This document shows positions 58,910 to 64,000 of a stretch of DNA of 64,000 nucleotides, piece after piece. Location of the stretch: assembly GCF_047921035.1 (NCBI RefSeq), contig NZ_JBLRWX010000001.1, forward strand, positions 62,001-126,000, written 5' to 3'. Positions within the stretch are counted from its first letter, which is position 1. Every line of letters begins with the position of its first letter. Below the pieces are notes generated by a model. That model ran no database searches. It saw nothing but the letters and a program-made list of their open reading frames with translations, and had not been told where the DNA came from. A program made the translations under genes and the position numbers. This stretch comes from Natronococcus sp047921035. GTDB taxonomy: Archaea; Halobacteriota; Halobacteria; Halobacteriales; Natrialbaceae.

Positions 58910-59806
58910 CTACTCCGCGAGCGAGGGAATCGATCCGGTCGGCTTCCTTTCTCGTTTCCCGGCGAGGTACTCGTGATAGTACCCAACCCCGCGAACGCCC
59001 GTCAGCGCGGTTTCGAGCGCGCCGAAGAGGAGGCGGTCTCGCGTCTCGATGTCGGGATCGGGCTGTTTGACGCCGGAAGGACGGGGCGGGACCCCGGGCG
59101 TCCCGTACCGATTCGGATGGTAGCGCTGGAGCTGACAGAGCCCCCGCCCGACGCGGAGGTCCTTCCGGACGAGCGCGCGGATCGAGTCCCGGACCGGGTG
59201 GGTCATCGTGACGTCGGGCGCGAAGTGCAGGTCGTACCCCGCCCGGTCGACCCGGTTGCCGAACTCCTTGTCGCCCCCGGAAGTCAGTCGGTGATCGAAG
59301 AGACCGACGTCGGCGAAGACCTCGCGACGGACGAGTAAACAACACGTCGGCGCGAAGCGCTGGCGCTCGAGGTAGTGGCCGACCGGAAACCCGGAGTGGT
59401 GGTCGTAGCGGGCCGCGAGCGAGGGGGCGTCGGGGAGTTCGAGTTCGACGCTGCAGCCCATATAGTCGGCCTCCGCGGCCCGGAAAGCGGCGAGGGCGTC
59501 CTCGAGCCACCCCTCGGGGACGGTCATATCGGCGTCGACGAACGCGAGAACGTCGCCGTCGCTGTGTCGCACGCCGGCGTTGCGGGCGGCGTAGGAGGAC
59601 TGGATCCCGTCCTCGCACAGGACGGTTCCCTCGAGCCGATCCGCGACGTAGCGCTCGGCGAGTTCGTACGTGCCGTCGGTCGAGCCGTTGTCGACGACCG
59701 TGTGCTCCCAGTCGACGCTCGTGGAGAGTTCCGCCAGCGAGTCGACCGTCTCGCGGAGCCCCGGGAAGTCGTTGTAGACGGGCGTGATGATCGAGACGGT
59801 CGTCAT
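58910..59806 (-). CDS. GT2-family glycosyltransferase
   Basis: A 298-residue GT-A enzyme. Motifs are VSIITPVYNDF (residues 4-14), VDNGSTDGTYELAE (about 38-51), the AARNAGVRHSDGDVLAFVDAD metal site (about 72-92) and SGGDKEFGNRV (about 176-186), where the acidic residue acts as catalytic base. No membrane helix is present. It adds a sugar from a nucleotide donor to a lipid-linked or surface glycan, as suggested by aglB, aglG and aglF nearby. It is divergent from the next GT2 gene across about 70 bp. Confidence 0.88.
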   Translation of the reverse strand: MTTVSIITPVYNDFPGLRETVDSLAELSTSVDWEHTVVDNGSTDGTYELAERYVADRLEGTVLCEDGIQSSYAARNAGVRHSDGDVLAFVDADMTVPEGWLEDALAAFRAAEADYMGCSVELELPDAPSLAARYDHHSGFPVGHYLERQRFAPTCCLLVRREVFADVGLFDHRLTSGGDKEFGNRVDRAGYDLHFAPDVTMTHPVRDSIRALVRKDLRVGRGLCQLQRYHPNRYGTPGVPPRPSGVKQPDPDIETRDRLLFGALETALTGVRGVGYYHEYLAGKRERKPTGSIPSLAE

Positions 59807-59878
59807 CGGGTTCGTTTAGCGGTACGAGTCCCCGAGCAAAAGGACTTTGATTTCGGCGGCGAGAGGGAGGACAACGGA

Positions 59879-60799
59879 ATGCCCGCGGTCAGCATCGTCA
59901 TCCCGACGTACAACCGCGCCTCGGTCGTCGGTCGAGCGATCGACAGCGCGCTCGCACAGACGCACGGCGACCTCGAGGTGATCGTGGTCGACGACGGCTC
60001 GACCGACGGGACCGGCGCGGTCCTCGATTCGTACGACGACGACCGGCTGATCGTCCTCGAGACCGGGACGAACGGCGGGGCGAACGCGGCCCGGAACCGC
60101 GGGATCGAACGCGCGAGCGGCGAGTTCGTCTCCTTTCTGGACTCCGACGACGAACTGGCGCCGACCCACGTCGAGCGGGTCCTCGAGACCTTCCGGAATG
60201 GTTCCGATCGGGTCCGCGGCGTCTGCACCTCCTACCGGAAGCGCCGGGACGGGGCGGTCTACGATGTAATCCGGGCACAGGAACGGGTCACGCTCGCGGA
60301 CCTCGGGCGGGGCAACCCCGTCGGGAGCTTCTCGGCGACGACGTTTCCCGCGTCGGCGTTCGACGACGTCGGCCTCCTCGACGAGGAACTGCCGGCCGTC
60401 CAGGACTACGAGTTCTACCTGCGCCTGCTGGCGGCCGACGAGGGCGCCGAGATCAGGGGCGTCTCCGAGGTGCTCCTGGATCGCCACACCGACGGCGAGC
60501 GGATCGGGACCGACCCCGAACGGAAGCTCGAGGGCTACCGACGGGTGCTCGAGCGCCACGGCGAGCACGTCGGCCGCCGGCGGCGGGCCGAGTTCGCGGT
60601 CAACGTCGCGATCGTCTACGCCGAAAACGGGCGACGGGAGCGGGCGGCCGCCTATCTCGGGCACGCGCTGGCGATCGATCCCCGACCCGTCCGGTACGCC
60701 GTCTATTACTGGGCCGCGAGCGTCAGCTGCAGTGCGCTGCTGGCCGTCCTCGAGGCGAAGAGCCGGCTCGCGGTGTTCGCAAACCGACTCGAGAGTTAG
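59879..60799 (+). CDS. GT2-family glycosyltransferase (second)
   Basis: A 306-residue GT-A enzyme from ATG 59879. It has VSIVIPTYNRASVVGRAIDS (residues 4-23), VVDDGSTDGTG (about 38-48), AARNRGIERASGEF and the DxD-type LDSDDE (about 87-92). The catalytic region follows with LPAVQDYEFYLRLL (about 180-193). A C-terminal helical part with weakly hydrophobic segments may bind the membrane. Its donor and acceptor are unknown. It overlaps the convergent ParB-like gene by 4 bp. Confidence 0.88.
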   Translation: MPAVSIVIPTYNRASVVGRAIDSALAQTHGDLEVIVVDDGSTDGTGAVLDSYDDDRLIVLETGTNGGANAARNRGIERASGEFVSFLDSDDELAPTHVERVLETFRNGSDRVRGVCTSYRKRRDGAVYDVIRAQERVTLADLGRGNPVGSFSATTFPASAFDDVGLLDEELPAVQDYEFYLRLLAADEGAEIRGVSEVLLDRHTDGERIGTDPERKLEGYRRVLERHGEHVGRRRRAEFAVNVAIVYAENGRRERAAAYLGHALAIDPRPVRYAVYYWAASVSCSALLAVLEAKSRLAVFANRLES

Positions 60800-61512
60800 C
60801 GAGAGCGTTGCTCGCCTGGAAAGAGCAGTTTCCGATGGCGAACCGTAATCAGCACGGGCACCGCCTCGAGGTCGAGTAGCTTCGCGATCGCCAGCCGGTG
60901 GCGGCCGTTCTCGTGCCACCGGAGTTCGCCGTTCCGACCGAGGTAGACGATGATCTCGTTCAGCGGGTGGCCGCCGAGTTCGCGCTGAGTTCTGTACCCT
61001 TCCGTCGCGATCGTCTCGTAGAGGTCGTCGAAGCGCTCGAGCTTGTGCAGTAGTTTCCGCTCGCTCCAGTCCGAGTCGGGCGACCGGCGGTGACGGTCGA
61101 CGAACGCCGTCTCGGTCCAGGGGACGCCCTCGAGGAAGTGCTCCTCGAAGAGCCGGGACTCCGAGAGCGCGGTGAACGGAACCGTCGGTCGATCCCACTC
61201 GCCGCCGCGAACGGCGCCGATTCCGTCTCGTCCCTGGGCCGGTACGTTCGGTCGTTCGAAGTGCGAATCGTCGGTCTCGTCGGGGACCAGCTCGCCGACG
61301 ACGTACTCGATCTCGGCGGGGTCGACCCACGTCAGCGCCAGCGGATCGGCGTCGACGTGTCGGTTCCGAAACTCGAGGTCGCGGGTTCGGACGGCTCCGT
61401 ACGCCGCGGAGCCCTCGAGTCGCCATCGCAGATAGGAGATCGTCTCCTCGGCGACGGCTCGAACGCCGTCCCGCCGCCAGGTTTCTTTCACTCTCTCGAG
61501 GAGGTAGGACAT
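60796..61512 (-). CDS. ParB-fold-like protein in glycosylation cluster (paralogue 1)
   Basis: A 238-residue protein of unknown function. The C-terminal part contains GRNGELRWHENGRHRLAIAK (about 192-211), then LLDLEAVPVLITVRH. That order, a Gly-rich loop, a HR helix and an IPV strand, matches the ParB/sulfiredoxin N-domain fold. Upstream blocks FLEGVPWTET and DDLYETIATEGYRTQREL are shared with the next gene. The N-terminal 30 residues (DGVRAVAEETISYLRWRL) resemble membrane-proximal ends of surface-glycan proteins. It may bind or phosphorylate a nucleotide or sugar rather than DNA. Confidence 0.65.
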   Translation of the reverse strand: MSYLLERVKETWRRDGVRAVAEETISYLRWRLEGSAAYGAVRTRDLEFRNRHVDADPLALTWVDPAEIEYVVGELVPDETDDSHFERPNVPAQGRDGIGAVRGGEWDRPTVPFTALSESRLFEEHFLEGVPWTETAFVDRHRRSPDSDWSERKLLHKLERFDDLYETIATEGYRTQRELGGHPLNEIIVYLGRNGELRWHENGRHRLAIAKLLDLEAVPVLITVRHRKLLFPGEQRSR

Positions 61513-61566
61513 AGCCGAGGGGTTCCGAACAGCGGTAGTTAATCGTGCCGGCTCGGCGCGTGTCGG

Positions 61567-62532
61567 TTACCGCCGGGGGACCGGGACGTCGTCGTCCTCG
61601 GAATCGTCCGTCCGCGACGCCTCGCGATCCGGACGGTCCGTCGGTTCGGTCTTCGACTCCCGCCAGTCCTCGGGGACGACGTCCAGGAGATCAGGGTGCT
61701 CGAGATGGGACGCGGCCCGCTCGCTCAGCTCCGCGGGGCTCGAGGCCGCTCGGATCTCGTCCCTGACCGCCTGCCAGTCGGCGTGTCTGACCCGGACCGT
61801 GACCGGAATCTCCTCGAGGTCGAGCAGCTTCGCGATCGCCAGCCGGTGGAAGCCGGTCCCCTTCTTGACCAGTTCGCCGTCGCGGTAGACGTTGACCCCG
61901 ATCTCCTGGACGACCGGATGGACCGCATCGGTGTTCTCCTCGCGGGGGTCGGCGTCGTCGCTGGCCAGCAGCTCCCGCTGGGAGCGGTACCCCTCCTCGG
62001 CGACCGTCTCGTAGAGCGCGTCGATCCGTTCGAAGTAGGCCTCGAGCTCCGCCTCGGTCGTACACCGCCAGTACGGATCGCCGGCCTCGAGTCGGTCGCG
62101 GTACTCGGCGTAGAGTTCGGTCTCCTCCCAGTCGGCCCCCTCGAGGAAACGGGCCTCGAGCGACCGGTAGACCGTCGTCTCCTCGAATCGGCCCTCCGCC
62201 TCGTCCCAGTCACCGTCGATGACGTGGCCGAGCCGCCAGGGATCGTCGCTGCCGTGGTAGTACTCGATCCCGTCGGGATCGACCCGGATCGGCCGAGCCG
62301 GGTTCGCGTCGCTGACGTGGGGGAGGAGCCGACTCCGAACGGCGAACGCCAGGGTGACCGCCCTCGCGGGGAGCCGCTGGACGAGTTCGCGCCGCCAGAC
62401 GGTCGTCGTCCAGACGAACCGTATCGACCGCCACAGCAGGGACGGAACGCCGTCTTCGCGGAGTATTCGCCGGGATCTGTGTACGAGACTCACTCTACCG
62501 ATTCCCTCACGTAGCGGTGACTGTGCTCCCAT
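61567..62532 (-). CDS. ParB-fold-like protein in glycosylation cluster (paralogue 2)
   Basis: A 321-residue paralogue of the neighbouring gene. Shared blocks appear in the same order: a GDWD segment (about 107), FLEGADWEET (about 129-138), DALYETVAEEGYRSQREL (about 171-188), and FHRLAIAKLLDLEEIPV (about 228-244). It carries a longer N-terminus with RSIRFVWTTTVWRREL, which may associate with the membrane, and a charged C-terminal tail of about 65 residues. The two paralogues lie 55 bp apart on the same strand and probably arose by duplication. Function unknown; location suggests surface-glycan synthesis. Confidence 0.65.
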   Translation of the reverse strand: MGAQSPLREGIGRVSLVHRSRRILREDGVPSLLWRSIRFVWTTTVWRRELVQRLPARAVTLAFAVRSRLLPHVSDANPARPIRVDPDGIEYYHGSDDPWRLGHVIDGDWDEAEGRFEETTVYRSLEARFLEGADWEETELYAEYRDRLEAGDPYWRCTTEAELEAYFERIDALYETVAEEGYRSQRELLASDDADPREENTDAVHPVVQEIGVNVYRDGELVKKGTGFHRLAIAKLLDLEEIPVTVRVRHADWQAVRDEIRAASSPAELSERAASHLEHPDLLDVVPEDWRESKTEPTDRPDREASRTDDSEDDDVPVPRR

Positions 62533-62713
62533 GTTAAATCACTGGATCCAACGTGAACGCTGTCCTCTCTCTCTCTCTCACGATTTCGAGCTGAGCCGGA
62601 CGGCGGCCGTCGACGACGGTCGGTTGCGCCCGTTCTTCGGGAACGGTGGACATCTTTGCGCGCCGGGAAAAATACGCACAAACTATTTGGTAACTCACGG
62701 TGACTGTTCGAAC

Positions 62714-63445
62714 ATGCAAGCAGTCGTGCTGGCCGCCGGCGAGGGAACCCGCCTCAGACCGCTCACCGAGGACAAGCCCAAGGCCCTGGTCGAAGTCGAC
62801 GGGAAACCGCTCGTCGAGGACGTCTTCGACAACCTGCTCGAGATCGGCGTCACCGAACTCGTCGTCGTCGTCGGCTACCAGAAAGAGCAGATCATCGAAC
62901 GGTACGGCGACGCCTACGAGGGCGTCCCGATCACCTACGCTCACCAGCGCGAACAGCTCGGGCTCGCCCACGCGATCCTGCAGGCCGAGCCCCACGTCGA
63001 CGACGACTTCGTGCTCATGCTCGGCGACAACGTCTTCCGGGGCAACCTCGGGGACGTGATCAAGCGCCAGCACGAGGAGCGTGCCGACGCGGCCTTCCTC
63101 GTCGAGGAGGTACCCTACGAGGAGGCCTCCCGGTACGGCGTGCTCGACACCAACGAGTACGGCGAGATCGTCGAGGTCGTCGAGAAACCCGACGAGCCGC
63201 CGTCGAACCTCGTGATGACCGGCTTCTACACGTTCACGCCCGCGATCTTCCACGCCTGCCACCTCGTCCAGCCCTCCGATCGCGGGGAGTACGAACTGCC
63301 CGACGCGATCGATCTCCTCATCCAGTCGGGGCGGACGATCGACGCGATCCGGATGGACGGCTGGCGGATCGACGTCGGCTACCCGGAGGACCGGGAAGAG
63401 GCCGAACGGCGCGTGCAGGAAGCCGAGGCACCGATCCCGGAGTAG
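62714..63445 (+). CDS. aglF: Sugar-phosphate nucleotidyltransferase (AglF-like)
   Basis: A 243-residue nucleotidyltransferase, the same length as Haloferax AglF as I recall it. The N-terminal AAGEGTRLRPLTEDKPKAL signature (residues 7-25), the metal-binding LMLGDNVF (about 100-107), VEKPDEPPS (about 159) and WRIDVGYPED (about 220) are typical of UTP- or dTTP-dependent glucose-1-phosphate transferases. It makes the activated sugar for the glycan pathway. ATG 62714 is preceded by an AT-rich promoter area about 30 nt upstream. The symbol rests on similarity and location; rhamnose-type RmlA is an alternative. Confidence 0.82.
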   Translation: MQAVVLAAGEGTRLRPLTEDKPKALVEVDGKPLVEDVFDNLLEIGVTELVVVVGYQKEQIIERYGDAYEGVPITYAHQREQLGLAHAILQAEPHVDDDFVLMLGDNVFRGNLGDVIKRQHEERADAAFLVEEVPYEEASRYGVLDTNEYGEIVEVVEKPDEPPSNLVMTGFYTFTPAIFHACHLVQPSDRGEYELPDAIDLLIQSGRTIDAIRMDGWRIDVGYPEDREEAERRVQEAEAPIPE

Positions 63446-63454
63446 CCGTCGACC

Positions 63455-63522
63455 GTTCGTACTCGAGCGGTTCGCCGGCCGGTTCGTACTCGAACGGTTC
63501 GCCGGCTGATTCGTACTCGAGG
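63455..63522. repeat. 27 bp tandem repeat, about 2.5 units
   Basis: Units begin at 63455, 63482 and 63509, each GTTCGTACTCGA(G/A)CGG-type followed by TTCGCCGGC; the third unit is partial. It starts 10 bp after the aglF-like stop codon. Copies differ by only a few bases, so the duplication is recent or maintained. Confidence 0.75.
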
Positions 63523-63855
63523 AGACACCGACGAGAGCGATGGCTATCGCTCGTAGACGGGACGGACCAGCGGATTCGGACGACGGTCGGAACGCGAACG
63601 GGATCGGTTCGGGGACGGACACCCCCACACCGGATTTCAGATGAAATCGATCGGAGGCGGGGAGGGGGAAGGGTGGTGACGCCTCCGGCTCGAGATCCGG
63701 TGAGGAGATCCGAGAGGGATGGAGAGCGGGTTATAGGTGATTTGCAAGGTACTAAGACCGTCTTCGCTGATGGAGTTTTCGACCAATATTATATATTTTA
63801 CTCTAGTGGTAATCTAGTAGTAGTAGTGTAGTGAGATGATCCAGAATCAGCCGGC
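63523..63855. other. Intergenic region with AT-rich block (333 bp)
   Basis: The first 200 bp contain no credible gene. From about 63765 the sequence becomes AT-rich (ATATTATATATTTTA at 63787-63801), followed by a TAGTAGTAGTAG-like triplet run near 63815-63830. This may hold a promoter or the 3' end of the partial minus-strand gene. Confidence 0.35.
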
Positions 63856-63999
63856 CTACGATAGGACTCCGAAACTGAACGGGAACTCTTTCTCGTCGTT
63901 TATATACAGCGTCGTTGGATCGGAAGCCGAACCGCGACCGACGGGCTCGAAGGGGTTGTCCCGCCGTCGTCGCGAGAGGTTCACGACCCGGTTTCGTTC
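63856..63999 (-). CDS. Possible C-terminus of a gene entering from beyond the window
   Basis: On the minus strand a frame is open from the window edge to TAG at 63856-63858 (47 residues). The end reads DPTTLYINDEKEFPFSFG and so on, with a normal mix of residues, and is followed by AT-rich DNA that could terminate transcription. A plus-strand frame from ATG 63836 is also open to the edge but is very Arg-rich. I favour the minus-strand reading. The family is not recognisable. Confidence 0.3.
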   Translation of the reverse strand, partial: ERNRVVNLSRRRRDNPFEPVGRGSASDPTTLYINDEKEFPFSFGVLS

Positions 64000-64000
64000 T

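Noticed and set aside
63836..64000. Plus-strand frame open from ATG 63836 to the window edge
   Set aside because: Very Arg-rich with runs such as RRRRERF, unlike acidic haloarchaeal proteins; the minus-strand frame looks more protein-like.
1..64000. tRNA and rRNA genes
   Set aside because: No cloverleaf with TTCGA-type T-loop and matching acceptor stem, and no rRNA-like conserved stretch, was found by eye; a covariance search could still reveal one.

Overview
The window is a stretch of chromosome from a haloarchaeon (class Halobacteria). The evidence is high GC with GC-rich third codon positions, strongly acidic proteins, leaderless archaeal promoters (TATA box about 25-30 nt before the ATG), Tat-type lipoproteins, and lineage markers: CDP-archaeol synthase, AglB/AglG/AglF-type N-glycosylation, RbkR riboflavin kinase, a TrmB sugar regulator, a TYW1 wyosine enzyme and a GlpABC glycerol pathway. 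A Natrinema/Haloterrigena-like genus would fit, but this is inference. No rRNA, tRNA or CRISPR array was seen.

Layout. 1-4.4 kb: 3' end of a MetE-type methionine synthase, a membrane protein, an IS605-type element (TnpB with a divergent 41-residue ribbon-helix-helix ORF) inserted just upstream of a ZIP metal transporter, and a nitroreductase fragment. 4.5-9.2 kb: two tandem AtoE-type carriers, a PfkB sugar kinase and a zinc-ribbon membrane protein. 9.4-16.7 kb: a TrmB regulator and a complete CUT1 sugar ABC transporter (Tat lipoprotein, two permeases, ATPase, small one-helix protein), followed by a sugar isomerase/epimerase-type TIM barrel. 16.8-19.1 kb: a four-PAS histidine kinase. 19.2-26.7 kb: an amine/amino-acid catabolic region on the minus strand (two class III aminotransferases, BCCT carrier, M20 amidohydrolase, RidA). 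26.9-30.8 kb: carS, proline dehydrogenase, a DUF502 protein, a lipoprotein, ilvE. 30.9-35.3 kb: a probable copper locus (CopC-CopD fusion, YVTN propeller lipoprotein, two-winged-helix regulator, small membrane protein). 35.4-38.9 kb: ribB-rbkR, tyw1 and small genes. 39-41 kb: an ABC exporter whose permease looks frameshifted. 41.7-51 kb: phosphoglycolate phosphatase, then divergent glpK/putative glycerol carrier and glpABC around a shared promoter region with a clear inverted repeat, followed by a degenerate Orc1/Cdc6-like ATPase.

51-64 kb is a protein N-glycosylation and surface-polysaccharide region: aglB and aglG divergent, two more GT2 glycosyltransferases, an aglF-like sugar nucleotidyltransferase and a pair of paralogous ParB-fold-like proteins. 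It is interrupted at 55.3-57.6 kb by an AT-rich accessory patch with a possible TIR/deoxyribosyltransferase-fold protein, a winged-helix regulator and an HNH endonuclease.

The most interesting observations are: the single symmetric TATA box that appears to drive tnpB and the RHH ORF in opposite directions; an 80-82 bp extragenic palindrome present in three copies; the TIR-like accessory patch inside the glycosylation cluster; and the ParB-like paralogue pair.
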